Notes: generated by a model not told the origin, from the sequence alone. 64,000 bases of DNA from Scalindua sp964344685 (GCA_964344685.1 CAYFOK010000007.1:147184-211183); one strand, 5' to 3'. Positions 1 to 9,800 are shown, counted from the stretch's first letter. Numbers and translations are program-made.

Positions 1-93
1 ATGCAGTATATCTTGATCGACCTTATTCAATCTTCCCCTTATCTCGTCTCGCCTATCGATGAGTTTTCTACGAATTTGATCGTATTTCTTCAT
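1..93 (-). CDS. DksA/TraR-like protein, N-terminus only (runs off window)
   Basis: The first 31 codons of a leftward gene are present; the rest lies outside the window. The start ATG (complement of 91-93) is preceded by GGAGGTAAC, a very strong Shine-Dalgarno sequence. The visible peptide begins MKKYDQIRRKL and continues as a charged helix, which resembles the N-terminal coiled coil of DksA/TraR-type proteins that bind the RNA polymerase secondary channel. The diagnostic C4 zinc finger would lie outside, so the family call is tentative. Confidence 0.4.
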   Translation of the reverse strand, partial: MKKYDQIRRKLIDRRDEIRGRLNKVDQDILH

Positions 94-301
94 AGTTACC
101 TCCAATCCCTTACCTTTCCTTCATAATATGTTGTATGGTTAAAAGCATATTGTGAAAATTATGCTCCTCAACCCACGCTTTTCGTTAATCTATTATATCA
201 CAATTTAATTTGAACTGTTATAAATTAAGGTATCTTTTGTGGACTTGATCATACGCCAGAAATAAGAAAATAAACATTACCTCTTACTTCAATATTTTAA
301 T

Positions 302-1468
302 TTAAGATGCTGTAAGGTTCAATTTATTTCTTGGCCACTTACATAACCTGGTTATCAGTTGTTCTATTATAAGGGTTGGTGAGAGACGACTGGTTTTACA
401 TAGCAGATCGGCCTCAAGCATATACTTCCATTTTTCAGGCATTTCTTCCTCTTTGAAATTCTGAGCCTGCTTTATCATTTTGTCAATAAACGGTTTTTTA
501 ACAGATGTTTGCTCTAAAATATCATTTTTATCCCCCCCCCTGTCTAGAATTCTGATAATCTTCCATAAATCCCTCATTCTTTTGTGTGCAGAAATTACAA
601 TAGTTATAGCAATTGATTTTGGATCAAAAGTGATCGTTTTACGCTCGTTTTCCATACCAATATTGAAAAGATTCTCTGCCAACTTTACAGCAGAAATGGT
701 ATTTTTCATACCAATTGCATCAAGCAGATGGTAAAGTTTCTCTCTGTGACTGGCCCCTGAGAGCATTTGAATATCTTTTATGGAAATTTCATTTCTATCG
801 CCGACAAAAGTAGATAGTAAATCCAGTTGTTTGTCAATAATTGCCAGGTTGTTTCCGGTCTTTTCCAGCAGACAAAAAGCAGATTTGAGATTCATAGTTT
901 TGTCAAAATTTCTGGCATGCATAACAATCCATTTTGTTAACTCACTATCATATTCATGTTTATTTGTTTCCCATGGTGCAGGCCTGTCATAAAGCTTGTC
1001 ACATTCAATCAGGATGCCATCTTTACCGTTCATTGCCTTTGCTATTCTCGTCCTTTTGTCTATGGACAAAACTTCCATTACCAGGCTGTTAATGCTAAAA
1101 GGATTTTTTATATATTCAGAAATTTTCTCCTGATATTTAACCAGGAAGCTATCGGCATTCTCAACTATTATCAACTTATGCTTTCCAAACATTGGAGAGA
1201 TTCTAACTTCATCAAAAATATTATTAAATAAAGTAGAAGCTTTAACATTTTGTACAGCATGACCTTCAGCTTTGTTAACGATAAAATCATTGCCGGTGTC
1301 TTTTCCATTAAACTCGATCAAACCTTCTTTAACGCCTCCTTCGTAAAAAAACTGTTTTTTGATTCCAGCCATAGCCTGTTTTTTTAGAAAATACTCACCA
1401 CCACTTATTATATAAACAGGTAAGTTGTTTAATTTACTATGCTTATGTAAAAAATCAGTAAATTTCAT
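302..1468 (-). CDS. holA: DNA polymerase III delta subunit
   Basis: This 388-residue protein matches the length and layout of the clamp-loader delta subunit, which opens the beta sliding clamp during replication. The N-terminus (residues 15-40) has the typical VYIISGGEYFLKKQA segment in which delta proteins keep a degenerate nucleotide-binding loop. An AAA-like core follows, then an alpha-helical collar domain at the C-terminus. It is transcribed divergently from the HU-like gene across about 190 bp. The coding strand contains a run of nine G (complement of 532-540) that encodes Arg-Gly-Gly; the frame is intact across it. A C-terminal helix-rich region with conserved-looking LLEKTGNNLAIID supports the call. 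No partner clamp-loader gene is adjacent. Confidence 0.85.
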   Translation of the reverse strand: MKFTDFLHKHSKLNNLPVYIISGGEYFLKKQAMAGIKKQFFYEGGVKEGLIEFNGKDTGNDFIVNKAEGHAVQNVKASTLFNNIFDEVRISPMFGKHKLIIVENADSFLVKYQEKISEYIKNPFSINSLVMEVLSIDKRTRIAKAMNGKDGILIECDKLYDRPAPWETNKHEYDSELTKWIVMHARNFDKTMNLKSAFCLLEKTGNNLAIIDKQLDLLSTFVGDRNEISIKDIQMLSGASHREKLYHLLDAIGMKNTISAVKLAENLFNIGMENERKTITFDPKSIAITIVISAHKRMRDLWKIIRILDRGGDKNDILEQTSVKKPFIDKMIKQAQNFKEEEMPEKWKYMLEADLLCKTSRLSPTLIIEQLITRLCKWPRNKLNLTAS

Positions 1469-1560
1469 GGCAAAAGTTTAAAAACCAGTAAAATCTAATG
1501 GTAAAGTTGATATACTATTTAAACACTCAATAAAAAAATCTGCTTTTTTTCTCAAAGATG

Positions 1561-1588
1561 TTGACATAATTAAACTTATGTGTATAAT
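1561..1588 (+). promoter_or_regulatory. Sigma70-type promoter for the HU-like gene
   Basis: A perfect -35 hexamer TTGACA (1561-1566) and a perfect -10 hexamer TATAAT (1583-1588) are separated by 16 bp. Transcription would start near 1595, giving a leader of roughly 70 nt before the ATG at 1663. This is the strongest promoter match I found in the window. Confidence 0.8.
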
Positions 1589-1662
1589 TAGTTGCTATTT
1601 GATACCTAACTTTTAGCAGAATGCGTTTTTGTGAATTATAATTGTTTTTGGAGCAATCGAAT

Positions 1663-2004
1663 ATGGCCACAATAACAAAAAGAGAATTAGCTGAAGCTAT
1701 CTCTCAAAAATTAGGAAGCCCGCAAATAGTTACCAAACAAACAATTCAGCTTTTTCTTGAGTTATGCACTGAGGAGCTCGTAAAAGGCAACAGATTAGAA
1801 TTCAGGGATTTTGGTATTCTTACTACGGTTGAAAGAGGGTCCAGGATTGGAAGAAACCCAAAAACCGGCACAACTGTAGACGTACCTCCAAAAAGAGTTG
1901 TAAGATTTAAATCTGGAAGACTTCTAAAAGAGAAGGTTCAAAATGAACCCTCGCAAAATACACCAACAGAAACCAGCAGTGATGTTTCTTCTCAGGGCCA
2001 GTAA
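1663..2004 (+). CDS. HU/IHF-family DNA-binding protein
   Basis: This is a small basic nucleoid protein that bends or wraps DNA as a dimer. After two N-terminal helices (TKRELAEAISQKLG) comes the family signature region: EFRDFGILTTVERGSRIGRNPKTG, here broken as RDFGIL and GRNPKTG, followed by the beta-arm ending VPPKRVVRFKSG. I chose ATG 1663 because GGAG lies nine bases upstream and the protein then starts like other HU proteins; an in-frame TTG at 1642 would add seven residues. A Ser/Thr/Gln-rich tail of about 20 residues after the usual HU end is unusual. With 113 residues it is longer than E. coli HU (90). It ends with a 13-bp overlap against the convergent gene. Confidence 0.92.
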   Translation: MATITKRELAEAISQKLGSPQIVTKQTIQLFLELCTEELVKGNRLEFRDFGILTTVERGSRIGRNPKTGTTVDVPPKRVVRFKSGRLLKEKVQNEPSQNTPTETSSDVSSQGQ

Positions 2005-2573
2005 CTTTTATCCGGCTGGGCACGCTTGAATTTGTCACTGTACGAATGGTCTTTTGAGAAACCATGTTCTTCCAATATCCATTTGTGACCTGATTTTTTG
2101 TAAGTAATTTTATAGGGATAATCTGACGACCTCGATCTCCAAAAGAAAGTATTTGACAAACCAACCATAAAAATATTTATTTTCTTTGCATAAGGATCAA
2201 CATCTTCAAATATTGCAATACCCCTTCTGGTAACTCCCGGTCCATATTCTCCCTTCATTTTGTCCGTGCTCAAATACTCCTCCCCATCTTCAGAAACTTT
2301 TTCGGCAATCTCCGGAATGTATTTAGCCTCATAATATTTGTCTGTGTCAGTCGATAATACAGTCGCCACTGATACAGAAATCGCCTTCTCTACAGTATTT
2401 CTTATTGAGAAAACCCATATTAAAAATTTCTTTTCGTCTTCTGACCCCTTATTGTCCGAAAAATATTCAGGAATGCTCCAACCAAAATCTATTTCTGATC
2501 CCTCAGATATTACTGGAAAGAAGGCAGCAATGTAAAAAAACAAAAAAAGAGATAAATACTTTAGCTTTTGCAT
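1992..2573 (-). CDS. Secreted protein of unknown function
   Basis: The 193-residue product begins with a clear signal peptide: a Lys, then a hydrophobic stretch YLSLFLFFYIAAFFPV, with likely cleavage near residue 24-26. The mature part is mixed charge without Cys or obvious repeats. Sections such as GVTRRGIAIFEDVDPYAKKI and the aromatic-rich SNTFFWRSRSSDYPYKI look like a compact beta-rich domain. I do not recognise a family. It would be exported to the periplasm or, in a planctomycete-like cell, the outer compartment. It overlaps the 3' end of the convergent HU-like gene by 13 bp, so the two mRNAs are antisense at their ends. Confidence 0.7.
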   Translation of the reverse strand: MQKLKYLSLFLFFYIAAFFPVISEGSEIDFGWSIPEYFSDNKGSEDEKKFLIWVFSIRNTVEKAISVSVATVLSTDTDKYYEAKYIPEIAEKVSEDGEEYLSTDKMKGEYGPGVTRRGIAIFEDVDPYAKKINIFMVGLSNTFFWRSRSSDYPYKITYKKSGHKWILEEHGFSKDHSYSDKFKRAQPDKSYWP

Positions 2574-2642
2574 TAATAAACTCCTGGAATTTCATATTGA
2601 GTAAATACTGTCATAATTATGAGTTCAACATGGCAGCTCTTA

Positions 2643-3293
2643 TTAAGAAGAATTTAATAAATATTTAGAGACACCATCTATATCTTTAAATACTTTGTCA
2701 GCATCTTTCAGGTACTCTTCCGGAAGAGAAGTTTGTACTGCAAGACATGATAAACCGGCACTCTTTGCTGAAGTTATACCTGCCGGTGCATTTTCTATTA
2801 CAATGCAATCTTCTTTTCTTATTTTAAGTTCGTCTACGGCTTTCTGATATGGTTCAGGGTCTGGTTTTCCCTTGCTTACCATCTCTCCGGTAACAACAAC
2901 TTTAAAGAAATTCTCCAGCCCTGCATGCAGAACTTTCTTAACAACATCCAGGCGGGTACCGGTCACCAAGGCAAGATTGTACTGGCGATCCTTTAATTCT
3001 AATAGAAAATCATTAATACCTTTTATCAGAGTTACGGTAAAGATATCATTAAATATCCTACGTTTAAGTTTTATTATCATATCAGCAGTTTCGTCTGAAA
3101 TCGATATATTACTTTTTTTAATAAATATTTCCATAGTTTCCCTGCCTGTCATACCCTCCATCAGGTAAATATCCAGGTCGGAAACAGAAATATCTATTGT
3201 CGACAGTGCTTCTTTCCATGATTTGATGTGGTATGGCATTCCATCGACGACCACACCATCCATATCAAAAATAACCGTATTAATGTTTTGCAT
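2643..3293 (-). CDS. HAD-superfamily phosphatase, beta-phosphoglucomutase/Gph-like
   Basis: At 216 residues this is a typical cap-type I HAD hydrolase. Motif I is FDMDGVVVDG (residues 9-18) with the nucleophile Asp and acid/base Asp two residues later. Motif II Thr lies in VTGTR, motif III Lys in KGKPDPEPY, and motif IV in the VIENAPAGI segment. The cap helices between motifs I and II hold the substrate, probably a small sugar phosphate or phosphoglycolate; the substrate cannot be told from sequence. Its start overlaps the end of the upstream FHA-protease gene by 14 bp, so it belongs to the same leftward operon. Confidence 0.85.
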   Translation of the reverse strand: MQNINTVIFDMDGVVVDGMPYHIKSWKEALSTIDISVSDLDIYLMEGMTGRETMEIFIKKSNISISDETADMIIKLKRRIFNDIFTVTLIKGINDFLLELKDRQYNLALVTGTRLDVVKKVLHAGLENFFKVVVTGEMVSKGKPDPEPYQKAVDELKIRKEDCIVIENAPAGITSAKSAGLSCLAVQTSLPEEYLKDADKVFKDIDGVSKYLLNSS

Positions 3294-4626
3294 CTTCCAT
3301 TAACTTCAGTGCATACTTTATTGGGACCCCAAAATTTGCCCCTCTGAAACCGCGAAAGATTCCATAATTCACTGCAATTACTTTACCTTTATTATTAAAA
3401 AGCGGCCCTCCACTGCCACCTACAGTTGTTTGTGCATCATAGATAATTCTTTTGTTCAAAACATCGCTTATATGCCCCTGGGTAGCTATAGGTTTTATCA
3501 GATTGCGGTTAGAAAGCTCCTGCGCAGCTTCTACAAATGGTAATTTAGATATTTCCAGCGCAATTTCCGGATCACTTTTGGCGTAAAGTGCACTCATGCC
3601 GGCTGGATAACCCAACAGGACAACAGGCTCTCCCTCAATTGCATCCCTACCACTTAAATCCAGTTCCAGCTCAGGTATTTCAATATCTTCAGGATTAAAA
3701 CTTAAAAGAGCAATATCTACAGTATCAGAAACTTTCTCTACTTTAAGTGGAACAGGATCTACTATATTAGGGAAGAAAGCCCTGAACACCTCCAATTTGG
3801 GAATAAAACCGGGTTCCAGTGGAATTGCCTGTTCTATCTGCTGCCACCAGGGTTCAGCAATATGACGATTTGTTATAATCTTACCATTGCTTATAACAAA
3901 GCCTGTTCCTGTAAGTTTATTAGTCAGTAAAGTTCCATCCCTCCATGATTTTAATGGATTACCCGTAACCTCATCAACTAATGAAAAAGAACATTGAATT
4001 AAACAGACCCCCCTACTGAAATCTTTTATGATCTTTTCACCGATATCACTTTCAAACTCAAGAAGTTCTACTCTTTTTGATGTTTCTGTAAGACTGAAGT
4101 AAATGTTATGAAATAAAGTAATAATTCCTATTAAGGTTAGCAACAGGATAAAGACAGTAACAAGCTTAAATTTCGCAGAAGATTGTGTAAATGCCTCATT
4201 TAATAAAGTTTTAAAAAAAGCTGTTGCCGTGATCAGCTTTCTTCCTTTTTGAGGTTCTCTGGCAAGGTCCATTGAATCTGCCAGTATTTCCCTGAATGGC
4301 TTACATACATCACCCTCTTCACTCTTTATCCTGAAACGTACCCTTGGCCCGTTGCTGCCGTATTCAATGAGGTCACCATCATGAATAACAACCTCCTTTA
4401 TCTGCCTGTTATTCACAAACGTACCTTTAACACTGTCTAAATCCTTCAGGACATAATCGCATTCCTGTAAAATTATTTCTGCATGAAAAGGGGAGGTATT
4501 TTGATCTATAGATTGATCAAAATTAAAATTGCAGGAAGGATCTGTTCCGACTCTGATTTCTGAATCAGCAAAGCATTCGGTTTTACCTCTCTTACTTCCT
4601 GACAGATGAACAAAGATGGCCTTCAT
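3280..4626 (-). CDS. FHA-domain transmembrane trypsin-like serine protease
   Basis: The protein joins a cytoplasmic FHA domain (about residues 20-98; RVGTDP, SPFHAEI and GTFVNN are the phosphothreonine-binding loops), a linker, one membrane span (about 154-176) and an extracytoplasmic protease domain. The catalytic triad can be placed at His255 (ITNRHIA), Asp304 (TVDIALL) and Ser405 (GGSGGP), the arrangement of DegP/HtrA-type proteases, but there is no PDZ domain. The architecture suggests that a phosphorylation signal inside the cell controls or recruits a protease outside the membrane. It overlaps the upstream 190-residue gene by four bases (ATGA), implying translational coupling, and overlaps the HAD gene downstream. 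Confidence 0.85.
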   Translation of the reverse strand: MKAIFVHLSGSKRGKTECFADSEIRVGTDPSCNFNFDQSIDQNTSPFHAEIILQECDYVLKDLDSVKGTFVNNRQIKEVVIHDGDLIEYGSNGPRVRFRIKSEEGDVCKPFREILADSMDLAREPQKGRKLITATAFFKTLLNEAFTQSSAKFKLVTVFILLLTLIGIITLFHNIYFSLTETSKRVELLEFESDIGEKIIKDFSRGVCLIQCSFSLVDEVTGNPLKSWRDGTLLTNKLTGTGFVISNGKIITNRHIAEPWWQQIEQAIPLEPGFIPKLEVFRAFFPNIVDPVPLKVEKVSDTVDIALLSFNPEDIEIPELELDLSGRDAIEGEPVVLLGYPAGMSALYAKSDPEIALEISKLPFVEAAQELSNRNLIKPIATQGHISDVLNKRIIYDAQTTVGGSGGPLFNNKGKVIAVNYGIFRGFRGANFGVPIKYALKLMEDAKH

Positions 4627-5195
4627 TTGTTTTTATTAACAAAATGATTGTACACAATATCAGCGAAAGCGCTTAGCCCTTTCATGTCTTTACCCAGTTC
4701 TGATATCTTGTTTTCCAGTTCTTCCCTGTTTTTAAAGTTTCGCGAAATGTATTCGGCTACGAATGTCTGGGCGGAAATATAATTAAGGTCAACTCCCTGG
4801 TCATCAGGGCTTTCTGAAATCTTGTAAGCAACCAGGTCAGTGATAGCCTTTAATGTGATATCCTGTTTACTGCTTATTTTATTTTTAACAGTTTCAAAAT
4901 CCAAATGGTCACTTGCTGTATAATATTGATAAATCGTATCAGCAAATGCTTCTATCCCCTTAACTCCACCATCTAAAATTGTTAATTTTTCGTGAAATTC
5001 ATCAAGAGTACTGTGATTTTCCGAAATATACTCTGCCGTTATTTCTTCAGCCTTAGTAAGATTATTTTCCGGCCCCTTGTCATAAGGGCCTTTAGAAATT
5101 TTTAGAGCCACAATATCCGTAATGGGCTTTAATGTTTCATCTTCAGCATTGCGTATATGGTTTATAACCGTTTCTACATCAAGTCTATTCTTCAT
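4623..5195 (-). CDS. Two-repeat helical protein of unknown function, coupled to FHA-protease
   Basis: The 190-residue product is an internal duplication. Residues about 7-92 and 98-186 align along their length: each has ETLKPITDIVALKIS / ITLKAITDLVAYKIS, then AEYISENH / AEYISRNF, then GIEAFADTIYQYY / GLSAFADIVYNHF. No signal peptide, membrane span or known motif is visible, so it is probably cytosolic and alpha-helical. Its stop overlaps the start of the FHA-protease gene by four bases, so the two are almost certainly made together. A regulatory or adaptor role for the protease is an inference from coupling only. Confidence 0.75.
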   Translation of the reverse strand: MKNRLDVETVINHIRNAEDETLKPITDIVALKISKGPYDKGPENNLTKAEEITAEYISENHSTLDEFHEKLTILDGGVKGIEAFADTIYQYYTASDHLDFETVKNKISSKQDITLKAITDLVAYKISESPDDQGVDLNYISAQTFVAEYISRNFKNREELENKISELGKDMKGLSAFADIVYNHFVNKNK

Positions 5196-5418
5196 CGGAG
5201 TTCATTATACTAATGCTTACATATAAATCAACTCTGATATATAACACATCAATTAACGTTAAATCCCGTGATAGTTCGTTTTTAAACGACCATTTATTCA
5301 GAATGAAAGTAAGATCTGACTTATCAAATGTACTTGACAGAAATGAAAAAAATTGGCTGGAATTTCTTCTTGAGATGTTAAATTTAAATAATATCTATTT
5401 AAATATTAACATCTCCTT

Positions 5419-5799
5419 TTAGTTTTTACTGAAAGTAAGTTCCTGTCGATGCTCTCCGGAAGCTGGACGGCCTGCAGCTCCTAATTCAAATGTTACCTGT
5501 ACGATTTCGCCAGGATTAACACGCACCTCTCTGGAGTCTGAATTGCCATGGGAATCAGTAACTGAAACGGTATGATGCCCTTTACCTACCTGGAAAACAC
5601 GGTTTCCGTTGTGACCGGTAGTGTCTGACTGTTCACCAACACTCACTTCTGCATCTTCAATCGGTGAACCCGCTGCGGTAACCTGAACAATGACTGTTGC
5701 AGGTTCATCCCAGTCACCAGCAAAGCTTGCTGTGCCTGCACAGAAAATTAATCCCGCAGCCATGAGCGATATAAAAGCAAATTTCAGTTTACTCATCAT
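5419..5799 (-). CDS. Secreted carboxypeptidase-regulatory/Ig-like small protein (paralogue 1)
   Basis: The 126-residue product has a signal peptide (KLKFAFISLMAAGLIFCAG, cleavage near SFA-GD) followed by one beta-sandwich domain. The pattern GSPIEDAEVSVG, TTGHNGN, HTVSVTDSHGNSDSREVRV and ending VQVTFELG is typical of CarboxypepD_reg-like or Cna-B-like domains. The neighbour at 5884 is a close paralogue, and even the signal-peptide DNA is nearly identical, so this is a fairly recent tandem duplication. The leader overlaps the T-rich side of the terminator at 5831-5865. Function is unknown; a structural or carbohydrate/surface role is a guess. Confidence 0.8.
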   Translation of the reverse strand: MMSKLKFAFISLMAAGLIFCAGTASFAGDWDEPATVIVQVTAAGSPIEDAEVSVGEQSDTTGHNGNRVFQVGKGHHTVSVTDSHGNSDSREVRVNPGEIVQVTFELGAAGRPASGEHRQELTFSKN

Positions 5800-5830
5800 T
5801 CCTTTTTACTTTTCAGCTTAAGAAATAAAA

Positions 5831-5865
5831 ACAGGCTTCAGGGTTATAAAAACCCTGAAGCCTGT
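5831..5865 (-). terminator. Rho-independent terminator between the paralogous secreted genes
   Basis: A perfect 15-bp stem (5831-5845 with 5851-5865) closes a 5-nt loop. On the minus strand the stem is followed by TTTTATTTCTT. It lies just after the stop of the 5884 gene and about 30 bp before the start of the 5419 gene, so it should end or attenuate transcription between the two copies. Confidence 0.85.
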
Positions 5866-5883
5866 AATTTACTGAATGAAAAA

Positions 5884-6255
5884 TCAATGATGTACTGTAG
5901 CAGGACGGCCTGGAGCACCTAAATCAAATGTCACCTGAGTGATTTCACCTGATTTAACCCTAACTGTTCTGCTGTCTGAATTGCCATGGGAATCAGTAAC
6001 TGAAGCGGTATGAAAACCTTTGGAAACCGACAAAGTTGTATTCCCCTGGGGACCTGTTGTACCAGAACTATCTCCAACACTCACTTCAGCACCTTCAATC
6101 GGTGAACCCATTGCAGTAACATAAAAGAAGACTGTTCCACCTTCAGTTGGTGGCCACTCTCCACCTCTACCGTAAGCAAATGATGAACTGCTTATGCAGA
6201 AAAGTAATCCTGCAGCCATGAGAGATATAAAAGCAAATTTCATTTTACTAAGCAT
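5884..6255 (-). CDS. Secreted carboxypeptidase-regulatory/Ig-like small protein (paralogue 2)
   Basis: This is the upstream copy of the tandem pair. The signal peptide (KMKFAFISLMAAGLLFC) is nearly the same as in the neighbour, and the domain shares GSPIEGAEVSVG, TTGPQGN, the identical SVTDSHGNSDSR and LGAPGRPA. The N-terminal linker differs (YGRGGEWPPTEGG). I chose ATG at 6255 because GGAGAAAGG precedes it and the protein then aligns with its paralogue; the longer reading frame to 6291 adds 12 unlikely residues. The perfect terminator at 5831-5865 follows it. Confidence 0.8.
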   Translation of the reverse strand: MLSKMKFAFISLMAAGLLFCISSSSFAYGRGGEWPPTEGGTVFFYVTAMGSPIEGAEVSVGDSSGTTGPQGNTTLSVSKGFHTASVTDSHGNSDSRTVRVKSGEITQVTFDLGAPGRPATVHH

Positions 6256-6824
6256 TCCCTTTCTCCTTTCCAAATCAAAAATTAAAAACACTCTACTATA
6301 CTATTGCGGTAATTCTTCTCTAATTTACAGGAAAAGTGGCTAAAATCACCTCCTCCCTTCTTGAGATGTCATAATCGCCTGACAAACAAAAAATATCAAG
6401 GGATTATACATTAAAACATGTTTTCGTCAAGTGATTTTCTGTTTTTTTGACTGGGATCATTTAACTCTTTTTTCACAATTTATTTATAACTGTTTGCCTA
6501 TTAAAATCATCTGGTTATTGTGCCGAATTTTCTTTGAAAAAAGCCTTAGTAGTTATAAGGGAATGTATTCTAAAGGCAATATTTTTCTAACCTCCCTGTA
6601 CCATAGCTTAATTACAGAAACAATTGTATGCTAATTAAAATCAAAGAGTTAGGTGTTTTTACCCATCTTAAATGAATAATTATGAATATTATTATTTTTT
6701 TTCAATATTTAATGATGTAGTATAGAGGTCATAAAATGAAAATGTCTATAATTGCCTAATACAAAACCACTTAGGCTATTTTACCAATCAAGTGCCCATT
6801 TTTTGATATTTAAAGAAGATCTAT
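6256..6824. other. Intergenic region between divergent genes, with a candidate leftward promoter
   Basis: No convincing gene is seen in these 569 bp. On the minus strand, TTGATA (complement of 6394-6399) and GATTAT (complement of 6371-6376) are 17 bp apart and could serve the secreted-protein pair, giving a leader of about 110 nt. For the rightward fusion gene, a TATAAT lies at 6747-6752 without a recognisable -35 box. A 67-codon rightward frame at 6431-6634 has no ribosome site and an unprotein-like composition. Confidence 0.4.
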
Positions 6825-9800
6825 ATGACAGAAGAGAAGAGTTTTTCTAAAAAAACAAGAGACTTTCTTAAGAATTATGAGCCTTTTTGCTTATTGTCTA
6901 ACAATCTTTTAAAAAAGATTGTATCTAAGCTCCAGATCCAGAATTATGGAGTGGGCCAGACTATATGCGAAAGAGGGCACAAAGGCAATTGTCTGTTTAT
7001 CATTCATTCTGGATCCGTAGTAGAGACTTTAGTTGACAGCAGTGGGGAGGAGATTGCCGTAGCTGTGCTCAGCAAAGGAGATTGCTTTGGCGCAATTTCT
7101 CTCCTTACCGATGAACCATACCTTGCGACCAAGAAGGCACAGGAAGATGCTGAGCTCTTTGTAATTTACAATGAAGATATCCAGGAACTGATTCAAAAGA
7201 ATCCTGTTTTGAGTATATATTTAACGAGAATTGTTTCAACGAGAATAAAAGCTTTCTATGATTTCTTTAAAAAGGAAAAAATCAAAATAGTTGAAGTAAT
7301 TGGAGACAAGTTTGAAAAAGAGAGAAAGTTAGACGTAATAAACAAAGTAACCAGACTTTTCCACTCAGCAGAAGATATTAATAAGACACTCTTGTCGGTC
7401 GTTAAGATCGTCAGTGAGGAAATGAAGGCAGATGCATGTTCTATATATTTAGTTGACCGAGTTAATCATGATCTTGTACTGGAGGCAGCAGTTGGCTTAG
7501 ACAATGAAATAACTAGAAATGTGAGAATGCGATTAGACAAAGGTGAAGGGGTTACCGGATGGGTAGTAAAGAATGGTGAGCCGGTAGCCCTTGAAGATGT
7601 CCATTCAGACCCCAGGGTGAAGTTTATTACGGAAATCCATGAGGAACGTTTATCATCACTCTTGTCTTTGCCATTAGGTGACAAGAATGACATTATTGGA
7701 GCAATCAATATTCAGACTGTAGAAAAAAGAAATTACACCTATGACGATATCAGGGGATTAACGATTATTGCAAACCACATTGCCCTTGCTGTTTCCCATG
7801 CACGCCTTAAAAGAAGGATACAGATTGCAGAAGGAGTAAGTGGCAGAAAAGTTCCAGAAAACCAGGGTTTTGTAGGCAAAGGCAAGTATATTGACAAAAT
7901 TAATGCCTTTGTCAATTCCATAGCTTCAAATGATGAACCAGTATTGATAGGCGGTGAAGACGGAACTGGCAAGGTGCCTATGTCAAAAATTATTCATTAC
8001 AAGAGCAGACGCCACAGGGGCCCTTTTGTCGAAATTGACTGCAGAGACATTGACCGTGAATCATGGGGAGAAGAACTTTTTGGATTTGAAAAAATCTCTA
8101 AGGTAATAAGCAGTAGTGGCTCAACAGGAAAAGATTTACAGGACAACCTCTCTCCAGAGAACAGTCTTAAGGCAGGAGATCTGGCTACACGTCTTGGATT
8201 TATAGAGCTGGCTGATTCTGGAACTATTTTTTTAAATCATGTTGACAGGTTGAACCAGGCAAACCAGATCAAATTACTGAATTATCTACAGGAAGGTAAA
8301 TTCAATCGTGTCAATGGAGAGAATACTGTATTTTCAAACGCAAGAATTATTGTATCTGTTTCTCAAAATATTGCTTCATCTTTAGAGAAAGGAATATTTG
8401 ATAAAAGTCTTTATAAAATACTAAGCAAGAATTTCTACCAGCTAAAAGCTCTGAGGGATCAGAAACGCAGTATTCCCATGCTTACAAAAGACTTTCTTGA
8501 GAAGATCAGTCGTGAATTACACAAGGACGTGAAAGGTGTATCTGATAATGCCATGGGAAGATTGATGAGTTATGATTGGCCCGGAAATGTTAAAGAGCTT
8601 GAGAATGTGCTGAGACGAGCAGTTATTCTGGCTAAGACAGATATTATTACATCAGAACAAATCTTTTTTGGAATTCCAAGAGTAGAGAAAAAATGGTCTT
8701 TCGATATTCTTTCATTTGAATCGTTTAAAAACTTTTTAAAGAGCAAATTTTACCCAACTGGCCTTCAAACTTTAAGCTCTATATTTCTTGTCATCACACT
8801 TTTATTTCTTTTTCTTGGACATAATGAAGGCCAGTTAAACTTTGTAAATATATTATTCTGGTCAGCAGGCATTTTTGGTATGTACTTAATAACTTTTGTT
8901 TCAGGAAGATTCTTGTGCGGGATATGTCCTTTTGCCACTATCGGCGATTTGATGAAGAGATTAAAAAATTTTAATCTGCAAATACCAAAAATATTAGTTT
9001 CATACGGAAGATATATTACCATCGGACTGATAATATCAGTCTTCTGGTTTGAAGGTGTTACATCAATTCCGCACTCTTCGACATTAACTGCATACTTAAT
9101 TATATTTATTCTTTCAGGAGCCGTAATTTCAGGCTTCTTTTTTGAAAGAAGAGTATGGTGCAGATATGTTTGTCCTCTGGGTGGTTTATTTGGTATCTAT
9201 TCACTTTCATCAATAACTTCTTTGAAGGCAAACAGAAGTGTCTGCCTGAATCAATGTGAAACCCACGATTGTTATCTGGGAACAGAATCAATAAAAGGCT
9301 GTCCAATGTATTTACATCCTTATGGGTTGGAGAATGGCAGAGATTGTGTTTTATGTATGAATTGTTATAAAAATTGCGGTCACAGTTCCATAAGAGTCAA
9401 TCTTCAGGTACCGGGAAGCGACATAGGCAGCATGTCCAACAAGTCATTGTCTGAGTCGTTACTGTGCCTATCACTATTGGGTATACTGCTGGTAGAGTAT
9501 GGGAGCCTTCTAAGTATAGACTCTCAGTGGTTTCTATCTTTACATAACCTTATCGGAATCAACCAATCTATACTTTACACATTAATATTCATCTTTGTAT
9601 CTTTTCTGCCATCTGGTTCTATCCTTTTTCTCGATTATGTATTCAATGGATTTTCATTTAACAATGTGATGGCAAGAATTACTGTTTTAGGATATTCAGC
9701 TATCCCACTCGCACTTATGGGACATCTTGCTTTTTATTGGAATAAATTAACAGCAGATTTCTGGAGATTGATGGAGTTAGCAGGTACTTACCAGCCGGTA

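Noticed and set aside
956..1231. 91-codon rightward ORF inside holA
   Set aside because: Antisense to a well-supported gene and without a ribosome site.
5213..5422. 69-codon rightward ORF between two leftward genes
   Set aside because: No ribosome site and low-complexity Asn/Ile-rich product; it overlaps the stop of the secreted gene and looks like AT-rich noise.
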